Shown piece after piece: positions 1 to 5,755 of a DNA stretch of 8,956 nucleotides (the first letter of the stretch is position 1; each line of letters opens with the position of its first letter). Position numbers and translations under genes: made by a program. The notes below the pieces were generated by a model. It had not been told where the DNA came from and did no database searches. It saw nothing but the letters and a program-made list of their open reading frames with translations. This stretch comes from Syntrophaceae bacterium (GTDB lineage: Bacteria > Desulfobacterota > Syntrophia > Syntrophales > UBA2185), in NCBI GenBank assembly GCA_003508565.1, contig DNUI01000250.1:1-8956 (forward strand). Reading direction: 5' to 3'.

Positions 1-143
1 TAGAGTTCGTAATTGCTATACGGTTCGCGTGGCTTGCCGAGTGGTTGCGTAATTGCGATAAGGAGATGGTCAACCTCGAACTGGTGTACTTGAAACTGCT
101 CATAGATAATGCTGATCTGCTCAGGGAGACATGGTCGGATTGA
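1..143 (+). CDS. C-terminal fragment of an unidentified protein (possibly phosphotransferase/APH-like)
   Basis: An open frame runs from the left edge (first full codon at 3) to a TGA at 141-143 and encodes 46 residues. It reads EFVIAIRFAWLAEWLRN... and ends ...LLRETWSD. An internal ATG at 66 is preceded by AAGGAG, but since the frame is open upstream I read this as the tail of a longer gene and not a 25-residue peptide. The amphipathic helical pattern, with an R-F-A-W-L-A-E-W-L stretch followed by acidic and Leu-rich residues, reminds me of the C-terminal helical lobe of aminoglycoside-phosphotransferase/choline-kinase-like proteins. That match is from memory and weak. The gene converges on the VWA gene, with 40 bp between their stops. 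It could also be a chance open frame, because only 46 codons are visible. Confidence 0.55.
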   Translation, partial: EFVIAIRFAWLAEWLRNCDKEMVNLELVYLKLLIDNADLLRETWSD

Positions 144-145
144 AA

Positions 146-165
146 GGGATCATATACAAGATCCC
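146..165 (-). terminator. Weak hairpin between convergent genes, possible terminator of the moxR-VWA unit
   Basis: GGGATC (146-151) and GATCCC (160-165) form a perfect 6-bp stem around an 8-nt loop. On the - strand the stem is followed by TTTC, a very short U tract. It lies 19 bp beyond the VWA stop and 3 bp past the stop of the left-edge gene. The stem is short and the U run poor, so this is only a candidate. Confidence 0.25.
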
Positions 166-183
166 CGAAGCGGACAGTGTGGA

Positions 184-1377
184 TTAGTGCTTGGCCATGA
201 GGTGTTGGACCGCTTTTTCCAAGCCGTCCAGGGTCAGTTCGAACATGGGGAAGACCTGCCGGATTATGCCGATGGTATACGTATGCCGCCATTCCTGCTC
301 AGGCTGGGGATTGAGCCAGGCGGCGTGGCGGAAGGTTTTAGCGAGAAAATTCAGACGTTCCAGGCCGGTCCCCACTTCTCTTTCATCAATGTAGATGGAC
401 CCATCGCTGTAGATCAGCTCGTAGGGGGACATGCTTGCGTCTCCCACGATGATCAGCCTCGTCTCGGGGTCCTTACGTATAAAATCGTCGATCGGTTCCG
501 GTTTGAACCGCCGCTGCGGGTCCTGCCACACGCGGCTGTAAATGGTATTATGGAAGAAGTAAATTTTCAGGTCTTTAAACTGGCTCCGGGCGTAGTGAAA
601 CAGGGTTTGCACCACATCGATATAAGGGTCCATAGACCAGCCGCCGTTGTCGATCATCAGGATAATCTTGAGGCGGTCAGCCAGATGGCGATCAAAGATG
701 ATTTCAATTTCCCCGGCGTTCTTCATCGTCGCATAGATGGTCTTATCCACATTGACTACATCTTTCGGCCCGGAGGGGACCATCCGGCGCAAACGCTTCA
801 GGGCTTCACTCATCTGAACTTCCGTCAGAGGCCCTTCCTGTGAATAATCCTTATATCGCCGTTCCATGGCTACTTTGATGGCAGATTTATTGCGGGAATA
901 CCCACCAACACGCATCCCGCCGGGATGAAAGCCTGAATGCCCGACGGGCGATGTGCCTCCCGTTCCGATCCAGCGGTTACCTCCGTGGTGGGCTTCCGTC
1001 TGATCCTTAAGTGTGTCCAGAAAATATTGGACCAACTCTTCCGGGGTCATCTTTCTCAATGTTGACACGTTCAGCCCGAGGGCCTCGGCAATCTCCGCCG
1101 GGTTTTTCAGCCATTCTTCGAGGAGGGTCTTCACAATCTCCGTCAGTTCGACCTTTTCCGGCGCCTGCAATGCAACCCCCTTGAAAAAATGAGCAAAGAC
1201 CTGGTCGTACATATCGAAATAGCGTTCGCTTTTCACGAGGATTGCCCTGGCTGCCGTGTAAAAATCATCAATGGACGTGATCACACCAAGGTTCAATGCC
1301 TTCTGAAGCCGAAGGAAAGACGTGGGGGTCACAGGAAGACCCCGTTCACGTAACGTATAAAAAAATTCAGCAAACAA
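184..1377 (-). CDS. VWA-domain protein (CoxE-like), partner of the MoxR ATPase
   Basis: A 397-residue protein with a helical N-terminal half (about 1-127), a Gly/His-rich linker (about 128-160) and a C-terminal von Willebrand factor A fold (about 233-395). The first VWA strand carries the metal-site segment KIILMIDNGGWSMDPY (residues 237-252), and V-G-D-A-S-M-S at 311-317 supplies the distal acidic loop. The classical DxSxS motif is altered to D243-N-G-G-W-S248, so metal binding may differ. No signal peptide or membrane segment is seen, so it is probably cytoplasmic. Proteins of this type pair with MoxR AAA+ ATPases as chaperone or metal-insertion systems; the client here is unknown. Start: TTG at 1377, 12 nt after the ATPase stop, with AGAGG about 8 nt upstream. 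The N-terminus MFAEFFYTLRERGLPV resembles family starts as I remember them. The family call is firm, the role is not. Confidence 0.85.
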   Translation of the reverse strand: MFAEFFYTLRERGLPVTPTSFLRLQKALNLGVITSIDDFYTAARAILVKSERYFDMYDQVFAHFFKGVALQAPEKVELTEIVKTLLEEWLKNPAEIAEALGLNVSTLRKMTPEELVQYFLDTLKDQTEAHHGGNRWIGTGGTSPVGHSGFHPGGMRVGGYSRNKSAIKVAMERRYKDYSQEGPLTEVQMSEALKRLRRMVPSGPKDVVNVDKTIYATMKNAGEIEIIFDRHLADRLKIILMIDNGGWSMDPYIDVVQTLFHYARSQFKDLKIYFFHNTIYSRVWQDPQRRFKPEPIDDFIRKDPETRLIIVGDASMSPYELIYSDGSIYIDEREVGTGLERLNFLAKTFRHAAWLNPQPEQEWRHTYTIGIIRQVFPMFELTLDGLEKAVQHLMAKH

Positions 1378-1389
1378 CTCCGATACCTC

Positions 1390-2232
1390 TCAGCGCATCC
1401 GCGCTACCTGCTGGGCGGCCGTTGCAAGATCAGCGCTTTTTTTAAAGAGGATACCCATATAAGGGAGATTCCCCCGGGTAAGGGATTTTATCTGGAAATC
1501 AGGGTCCGTCTTCAGGGCGCGGATCCAGTTGATTAACTCCCTCGTTGCCGGTTTCTTTTCAATCCCCTTGAGGTCCCGAAGGCGGTAGAATGCCCCGATA
1601 CAGGCTTCGGCCAGATCGTTGTTGAGATTGGGGAAATGAACATCTACAATAAGCCGCATCATTCCGACATCGGGAAAGGCAATATGGTGGAAATTACAGC
1701 GGCCCAGGAACGGATCGGAGAGGTCCTTTTTGGCGTTGGACGTAATGACGATCACCGGCCGATGACGAGCCGAAACGGTCTTGTCGATCTCGATGATATC
1801 GAACTGCATCTGGTCGAGGACATCGAGCATATCGTCCTGGAAATCGCTGTCGGCCTTGTCGATTTCATCGATGAGAAGCACCGTCCTGGTCTCCGATACA
1901 AAGGCCTGGCCGATTTTTCCCATGCGGATGTACTCTTCGATGTTGCTTACATCCCTCGTGGAATCACCAAAGCGGCTGTCGTTGAGGCGCGTCAGGGTAT
2001 CGTACTGATACAGGGCATCCACGAGCTTCATACTGGACTTTACGTTCAGCACAATGAGCGGCATCTGCAGGCTCTCGGCAATCGCGTGGGCAAGCATGGT
2101 CTTCCCTGTGCCCGGCTCACCCTTGAGGAGGAGGGGCATCTCCAGGGCCATGGAAACATTTACAATCTTTGCCAGTTCATCATCAAGAACGTATTTTGAT
2201 CCCCCACGAAACGAACGGTTTTCTTGACTCAT
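1390..2232 (-). CDS. MoxR-family AAA+ ATPase
   Basis: A 280-residue single-domain AAA+ ATPase. Walker A is G38-E-P-G-T-G-K-T45 and Walker B is V118-L-L-I-D-E-I-D-K-A-D. Sensor 1 is I-T-S-N166, a candidate arginine finger is R178 in FLGRCNFHHIAFP, and a sensor-2-like Arg is R231 in PATRELINWIRAL. The FLGRCNF segment corresponds to FLRRCFF in most MoxR relatives. MoxR ATPases work with VWA-domain proteins to remodel or load cofactors into client enzymes (CoxD/CoxE and RavA/ViaA are known examples). The VWA gene follows 12 nt downstream, so the two almost certainly form one transcription and functional unit. The start is ATG at 2232 with AAGGAG about 6 nt upstream. The client cannot be told from this window, as no oxidoreductase subunit genes lie nearby. 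Confidence 0.92.
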   Translation of the reverse strand: MSQENRSFRGGSKYVLDDELAKIVNVSMALEMPLLLKGEPGTGKTMLAHAIAESLQMPLIVLNVKSSMKLVDALYQYDTLTRLNDSRFGDSTRDVSNIEEYIRMGKIGQAFVSETRTVLLIDEIDKADSDFQDDMLDVLDQMQFDIIEIDKTVSARHRPVIVITSNAKKDLSDPFLGRCNFHHIAFPDVGMMRLIVDVHFPNLNNDLAEACIGAFYRLRDLKGIEKKPATRELINWIRALKTDPDFQIKSLTRGNLPYMGILFKKSADLATAAQQVARMR

Positions 2233-2561
2233 AAAAAACTCCTTTTATCACGATAGTGTAAAACACCGGGTGTATTTCTCAATCGAAATTTTCTATTCTA
2301 TCCATGGGAAAATTACCAGAGCTTTTTTTCCTACGGGCGGTCATGAAATCGCGTACATTGAATCTTGAAGCGGGCGAATGGGGAATAGTATTATTCCTTG
2401 TGTATCGAAGATTCACCGCAGGTTACTCTGTAAAGCTTCAATATGAAGGCACCTATTTGTGATAATGGTAGAGAATACCTTGCGTCATATAGCAGCGATA
2501 ATGGGCAGCAAAGAGGGGAGATGAAATACTACTAAAAATGAATCCTGGTCTATGTATTTGC
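2233..2561. other. 329-bp intergenic region rich in inverted repeats
   Basis: No credible gene: the longest - strand reading frame with an ATG is about 21 codons and lacks a convincing ribosome site. It must hold the end of the hgc transcript and the promoter and leader of the moxR unit. Inverted repeats seen: ACACC-G-GGTGT at 2263-2273, overlapped by GTGT-AAA-ACAC at 2256-2266 (mutually exclusive foldings in the moxR leader); GGAATA-GTAT-TATTCC at 2382-2397; TGAATCTT (2359-2366) with AAGATTCA (2408-2415), enclosing the previous one; TTGAAGC (2365-2371) with GCTTCAA (2435-2441), which competes with it; and CTTCA-ATA-TGAAG at 2436-2448. I see no hairpin with a U tract behind hgcB and no clear sigma-70 promoter. 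Confidence 0.6.
2359..2415. repeat. Nested inverted repeat of unknown role
   Basis: The outer arms TGAATCTT (2359-2366) and AAGATTCA (2408-2415) pair perfectly over 8 bp. They enclose a second perfect hairpin, GGAATA (2382-2387) and TATTCC (2392-2397), with a 4-nt loop. A downstream GCTTCAA (2435-2441) can pair instead with TTGAAGC (2365-2371), overlapping the left outer arm. Such competing stems can be a structured leader, an attenuator or a transcript-end structure, or may be chance in AT-moderate spacer DNA. The strand of any RNA is unknown; flanking genes are both read on the - strand. Confidence 0.35.
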
Positions 2562-2891
2562 TCAGCAGCACGAGGTCTTGCCCCGGCTTTTGGTTTGGTC
2601 GCAGGGTTCAAGGGTGCAGCTGCAGGAGGCAGGGTCCCGCCCCAGTATGGCATTGATGACGGCGGCGGCGCAGCCCACACCCACCTGCACCGACACTGCT
2701 TCCGTGGGGCAATTCCGGCTGCAGGCGCCGCATTCCATGCAAGCATCCCTGTTCTGAATCCACGCACGGTTCGCACCGTTTATCACAATGACGTTCTGAG
2801 GGCAGACTTCAACACACATGCCGCACCCGATGCACTTCTCTTCGTTGAGCTCCAATGTTGCTACATTTTTAAGATAAATCATTCGTCTCAC
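2562..2891 (-). CDS. hgcB: HgcB, 2x[4Fe-4S] ferredoxin of mercury methylation
   Basis: Partner of HgcA: it supplies low-potential electrons to reduce the HgcA corrinoid to Co(I) and is thought to handle Hg(II) or methylmercury. The 109 residues contain two ferredoxin clusters, C20-IG-C23-GM-C26-VEV-C30 and C51-ME-C54-GA-C57-SRN-C61. A lone Cys follows at 74 (GVGC), matching the conserved Cys73 of Desulfovibrio desulfuricans ND132 HgcB, and the protein ends in C108-C109, the vicinal pair typical of HgcB. Three further cysteines (C90, C92, C97) lie in the tail, which makes it longer and more Cys-rich than the 95-residue ND132 protein. The gene lies 11 nt behind hgcA. Start: GTG at 2891 with AGGG 9 nt upstream overlapping the hgcA stop; ATG at 2882 (residue 4) is a possible alternative. 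A generic ferredoxin is unlikely given the tail and neighbour. Confidence 0.95.
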   Translation of the reverse strand: MRRMIYLKNVATLELNEEKCIGCGMCVEVCPQNVIVINGANRAWIQNRDACMECGACSRNCPTEAVSVQVGVGCAAAVINAILGRDPASCSCTLEPCDQTKSRGKTSCC

Positions 2892-2902
2892 TATTTGTAA
2901 CC

Positions 2903-4078
2903 CTATGCGATAACGCGCGATACCAGCCAGAATACCAAACCGGCCACACCAGCCCTAATCTCCAGGGGGAGGGCCATGCGCATTTCCTTTTTCACTCCGG
3001 AAAGGGATGTATAGGTTGATGCTCCGGTAAAATTCATGGCGAGATACGCCGTGCACGCCGGCACCAGGAAAAACCACGCCAGCGCTTCCAACCTCCCAGG
3101 CCAGAAGGCAAGGTCGGGGTTCCGCGTTACCAGAAGAACCGTCGCTGTCATTATGCCCATAATGAAACCCTTGATCGAGAAGGCTCTTCCAGGAAGAACA
3201 GGAAGCAGGATTGGCGTCAGGACAGCGCCGGCTATGACCGCTGTCAGAAGAGCCACGACGGCAAAAAGGCCGTAATTCATCGCGTTTGCCCAGTAACCGG
3301 CAGGTCCACCCAGGCCGCCGAGGAGAAAAAACGCGAGAAGAATCAGTAGAACTGCCTTGAATGCGGCGACAAGCTCTATCGGGATTAGAACTGCCCTCTC
3401 CCACAGAGTGAAGGTCTTGACGCGCATTTCCGGCGTTGCTTTGAGGCCGGTGTCCAGATACGCGGGTAAATCCACCGCCCGGATGGGGCCGTAGTGAATC
3501 CTGAACCCGGAAAATTTCTTCACCCGGTGGGCGGCGACACCGGGACCGGAGAGCTGCGGCAGGATAAGTTCCTTGTGGGTGATGATTTTGGTGAGGCCAC
3601 TCACTGTGATCCGACGGAGCAGCTCCTCTGTTCCGAAAGTTCCTTTACCGGCGGCGCACCAGACATTGATCCCGTCCGTATCCAGGACGAGCAGCCAGGC
3701 ATCCCGTCCGGGAAGGGCTTCTCGGAGCCGGTCAAAGCTCATCTTGTAATTGGCGGTCACCAGAACCGGAGACTGATTGCCCGGGGTTCCCAGGGCGTAA
3801 AGACCGGGTTCGATGGTATAATTCATGCGGCCAACCCCCCAGCGGGCTTTTATAGTACCCCAGTGATCCCGCCATGATAAGGTGGAAGATACCTTAAGTA
3901 CCCTACCTACCGGTGTTTCGATAGAGCCAACGACAAAAGGCTGTTCACCGTCGGGCAGACTCACCGGGATCTCACTTGGTACAGAAAATGGTGTGATCAT
4001 GGGGAAAATATGCGTCGCTGTTTCTTTGCCGCGTATACAGGCTTCACTTTCATTGGTATTGCAGCAATTTTCACTCAA
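2903..4078 (-). CDS. hgcA: HgcA, corrinoid methyltransferase of mercury methylation
   Basis: HgcA transfers a methyl group from its corrinoid cofactor to Hg(II), producing methylmercury. The cytoplasmic corrinoid-binding domain (about 48-225) carries the diagnostic cap-helix motif N138-V-W-C141-A-A-G-K145, followed by GTFGTEEL. Cys141 corresponds to Cys93 of strain ND132, the lower axial cobalt ligand. The C-terminal part is membrane-embedded, with about five hydrophobic segments near 230-255, 265-292, 303-318, 331-349 and 374-391. At 391 residues it is longer than the 338-residue ND132 protein, mostly at the N-terminus (MSENCCNTNESEAC...), which has cysteines at 5, 6 and 14. Start: TTG at 4078 with AGAGG 9 nt upstream, and an in-frame stop (TAG) at 4093-4091 rules out a longer form. 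ATG at 4000 would remove the Cys-rich part and has no good ribosome site. It lies 18 nt behind a MarR gene and 11 nt before hgcB. Confidence 0.96.
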   Translation of the reverse strand: MSENCCNTNESEACIRGKETATHIFPMITPFSVPSEIPVSLPDGEQPFVVGSIETPVGRVLKVSSTLSWRDHWGTIKARWGVGRMNYTIEPGLYALGTPGNQSPVLVTANYKMSFDRLREALPGRDAWLLVLDTDGINVWCAAGKGTFGTEELLRRITVSGLTKIITHKELILPQLSGPGVAAHRVKKFSGFRIHYGPIRAVDLPAYLDTGLKATPEMRVKTFTLWERAVLIPIELVAAFKAVLLILLAFFLLGGLGGPAGYWANAMNYGLFAVVALLTAVIAGAVLTPILLPVLPGRAFSIKGFIMGIMTATVLLVTRNPDLAFWPGRLEALAWFFLVPACTAYLAMNFTGASTYTSLSGVKKEMRMALPLEIRAGVAGLVFWLVSRVIA

Positions 4079-4087
4079 TTCATTGAT

Positions 4088-4092
4088 CCTCT
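4088..4092 (-). promoter_or_regulatory. Ribosome binding site that supports the TTG start of hgcA
   Basis: On the - strand AGAGG lies 9 nt before the TTG at 4078, in the short gap after the MarR-gene stop. An ATG at 4082-4080 is closer to the same site but is out of frame and meets TGA after one codon, so the TTG is the best supported start. Confidence 0.6.
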
Positions 4093-4096
4093 ATCA

Positions 4097-4561
4097 TTAT
4101 CCGTCACATGAACAGGCTGAAGACGCATCTTTCACGGCATTGATAAAAAGCTTTACAGCCCCATATACATCTGCCTTTTTTTCTTCGGGAATGCGCTTTC
4201 GAATAGCTTCTACGAATCCGTCAAGACACAACCAGACTTTTTTATGAACTTCCTCCCCCGGCTGAGTCAATTTCAAATTCACCGCCCTGGAATCACGATC
4301 TGATTTTGCACGTTCAACCAACCCTTTTCTCACTAATGGATTTACAAGCCTTGTCGTTGTACTCTTATCCACGGACAGGATGTTATGAAGTTCTGACATC
4401 TTCAGATCGCCTCTCTTTGCGATCTGATCAAGTATGAGAAATTGGGTAAATGTCACGTCCTCACAAAAAAAGGCATCCTGACGGCAGCACCTCACTGCCT
4501 GGCAGAGATCCGATATCAGCGAAAGAAATTCACCGTTGTTATCGTTAGGCTCTTGTTTCAT
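4097..4561 (-). CDS. MarR-family transcriptional regulator, Cys-rich, upstream of hgcAB
   Basis: A 154-residue winged-helix regulator of MarR size. The recognition region is about 38-80 (TQFLILDQIAKRGDLKMSELHNILSVDKSTTTRLVNPLVRKGLVER), and the wing follows with D90-S-R-A-V-N-L-K-L-T at 90-99. Long helices at both ends would form the dimer. It has seven cysteines: 20, 25, 26, 33, 112 and a C-terminal C150-S-C152. These could sense thiols, oxidants or metals, but that is inference. The stop is 18 nt before hgcA on the same strand, so co-transcription is likely. Start: I chose ATG at 4561, whose first bases overlap the TGA of the upstream small ORF (ATGA), suggesting translational coupling. An in-frame TTG at 4576 would add five residues but falls inside a palindrome. 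The regulator may control its own operon and the divergent MBL gene. Confidence 0.88.
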   Translation of the reverse strand: MKQEPNDNNGEFLSLISDLCQAVRCCRQDAFFCEDVTFTQFLILDQIAKRGDLKMSELHNILSVDKSTTTRLVNPLVRKGLVERAKSDRDSRAVNLKLTQPGEEVHKKVWLCLDGFVEAIRKRIPEEKKADVYGAVKLFINAVKDASSACSCDG

Positions 4562-4716
4562 CGTTGTATGATACAACTATATTTCTTTTTTGTCCATATT
4601 TTTCTCGCTTTGGTATATAATTCTCTGATAGTATTAAAATGTGATGATCTTGTAGCAAAGTCAAAATCCATGTCGCTCCCACGGAGGCGTCGTTCCAGAA
4701 CTTTTGAATATTCCAT
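4558..4716 (-). CDS. Small ORF (52 aa), translationally coupled to the MarR gene; function unknown
   Basis: ATG at 4716 is preceded by a strong ribosome site (AGGAG six nt upstream, then AGGG), and the frame ends at a TGA (4560-4558) that overlaps the MarR ATG as ATGA. The product is 52 residues: MEYSKVLERRLRGSDMDFD... ending ...YSCIIQR. It is basic, with a Lys/Arg-rich second half (TIRELYTKARKIWTKKK), one Cys and no membrane segment. I do not recognise a family. The ribosome site and stop/start overlap argue for real translation. The length, and the fact that its last codons coincide with a perfect palindrome, leave open that it is a leader peptide or a remnant of a longer gene. It would be the first gene of the MarR-hgcA-hgcB unit. 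Confidence 0.5.
   Translation of the reverse strand: MEYSKVLERRLRGSDMDFDFATRSSHFNTIRELYTKARKIWTKKKYSCIIQR
4563..4577. promoter_or_regulatory. Perfect 15-bp palindrome, candidate MarR operator
   Basis: GTTGTAT-G-ATACAAC is a perfect 7-1-7 inverted repeat. Allowing one mismatch per arm it extends to ten bases each side (4560-4580). It ends one base before the MarR ATG. Its AT-rich TTGTAT/ATACAA arms and size fit MarR-family operators. On the - strand TGGACA (4596-4591) and TATCAT (4573-4568) have a 17-nt spacer, so a promoter could overlap it. Transcription from there would start close to the ATG and be nearly leaderless. The same bases encode the end of the small ORF, so an RNA hairpin acting on MarR translation is an alternative. 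Confidence 0.45.
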
Positions 4717-4798
4717 GACCCTCTCCTCTATGGAATGATCATAATGATGCAGACTTCAGGGAGATAAAATCATAGAGATCGATAAGAAAGGATATCGC
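4717..4798. promoter_or_regulatory. Divergent promoter region between the hgc unit and the MBL genes
   Basis: This 82-bp gap must hold transcription signals for both directions unless promoters lie inside genes. An 11-bp inverted repeat ATCAT-A-ATGAT is at 4738-4748, overlapping an 8-bp palindrome ATGATCAT at 4735-4742, and AATGAT occurs twice 9 bp apart (4734 and 4743). A - strand -10-like TATGAT (4743-4738) falls in the repeat and would give a leader of roughly 15 nt before the small ORF. A + strand -10-like TAAAAT is at 4765-4770. Neither has a good -35 box. Confidence 0.4.
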
Positions 4799-5659
4799 AT
4801 GCGCATAACAATTCTCTCAGAAAATTATACGCCCTTTAACTTGACGCTCAGAGGAGAACACGGATTCTCTGCTCTGATTGAAAAAGATGATATGCAGCTT
4901 CTCTATGATACGGGGAGGTTCGGCATTTGTGTTGATAACGCTCGGACACTGGGACGTGATTTGACCCGTACCAAAAAGATTTTACTCTCACACGGCCACA
5001 TAGACCATACGGGGGGCTTGGAAAAAGCCCTTGTCGCCATAGGCCATCCCGTTGATATCGTGGGCCACCCGAGAATATTTGAGAAAAAACATATTACGGG
5101 ACAGCAATACGTGGATGGGTTCGGCAGGAAGGATGTATTTATCGGGATTCCTTTTGAAAGACAGTATCTGGAGAAAATGCACAAAGCCCGTTTTGATCTG
5201 CGGGATGGGTTCTATGAAGTGGCAGATCGCGTCTGGCTCACGGGGGAAATTCCCATTACCAATGATGTTGAAAAGATTCCCGCGTCACTTCTTGTGGAAG
5301 TAAACGACTTGTTCGTGCCCGATGATTTTGCCGATGATAATTCTCTTTTGTTGGACACCGATAAAGGGCTCGTGGTGGTTTTTGGTTGCGCCCACCGGGG
5401 AATCGTAAATATTCTTACCTATGTCAAGAAAATGTTCAATAAGAATATCAGGGCCATCATCGGGGGCACACACTTGCACGATACGACCCGGGGACAGCTT
5501 GAATATGTGAAGGGCTATTTAAAGGAACTCATCAAGGAGGACGGAGTAGAACTTTTTGCACCCGCCCACTGCACAGGGATTCATACGATCATGGCACTTT
5601 CTGAGGAGTTTAAAGATATTACCAAACCCGCGTTTTGCGGGACCGTATTTGAATTTTAG
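4799..5659 (+). CDS. MBL-fold metallohydrolase, COG1237-type
   Basis: A 286-residue metallo-beta-lactamase-fold enzyme. The zinc-binding loop is H65-G-H67-I-D69-H70-T-G-G, with further likely ligands in G-C-A-H199, G-G-T-H225-L-H and P-A-H257-C-T-G. The spacing and the GCAH/GGTHLHD/PAHCTG pattern match the COG1237 group, whose archaeal members are often annotated as 7,8-dihydropterin-6-yl-methyl-4-(beta-D-ribofuranosyl)aminobenzene 5'-phosphate synthase-like. Bacterial members have no settled substrate, so I do not assign one. No signal peptide is seen. Start: ATG at 4799 with AAAGGA about 8 nt upstream. It is transcribed away from the MarR-hgcAB unit across an 82-bp gap, so it may share that regulator (inference). 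A second, unrelated-looking MBL gene follows about 96 bp downstream. Confidence 0.9.
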   Translation: MRITILSENYTPFNLTLRGEHGFSALIEKDDMQLLYDTGRFGICVDNARTLGRDLTRTKKILLSHGHIDHTGGLEKALVAIGHPVDIVGHPRIFEKKHITGQQYVDGFGRKDVFIGIPFERQYLEKMHKARFDLRDGFYEVADRVWLTGEIPITNDVEKIPASLLVEVNDLFVPDDFADDNSLLLDTDKGLVVVFGCAHRGIVNILTYVKKMFNKNIRAIIGGTHLHDTTRGQLEYVKGYLKELIKEDGVELFAPAHCTGIHTIMALSEEFKDITKPAFCGTVFEF

Positions 5660-5755
5660 GTTTTTATTTTTACCTATACATTGGTACTGGATAAAGGTGG
5701 CACAATGGACGGACCACCCATGGAAAAGAAACTACGCGAAAGTAAAGGAGCAGCG

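Noticed and set aside
109..843. Long + strand frame over the VWA gene
   Set aside because: Antisense shadow; the - strand protein has a recognisable VWA domain and an operon partner.
1636..2199. + strand frame over the MoxR ATPase
   Set aside because: Antisense to Walker A, Walker B and sensor motifs; no own ribosome site or family resemblance.
2538..2900. Long + strand frame opposite hgcB
   Set aside because: It is antisense to a protein with two intact ferredoxin motifs and a terminal Cys-Cys, and has no family-like features.
4442..4738. + strand 98-codon frame across the MarR start and small ORF
   Set aside because: No ribosome site and no recognisable domain; the - strand alternative has a strong ribosome site and a stop/start overlap.
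5627..5641. CCCGC-GTTTT-GCGGG hairpin near the end of the first MBL gene as a terminator
   Set aside because: It lies inside the coding sequence, and the T-rich stretch begins about 20 nt later, so it does not look like an intrinsic terminator.
5699..5714. TGGCAC resembling a sigma-54 -24 element
   Set aside because: The required GC at the -12 position is absent at the correct spacing.
5681..5755. N-terminal extension of the second MBL protein from TTG at 5681
   Set aside because: The ATG at 5756 has AAAGGAG just upstream and gives the normal family N-terminus; the extension has no such support.
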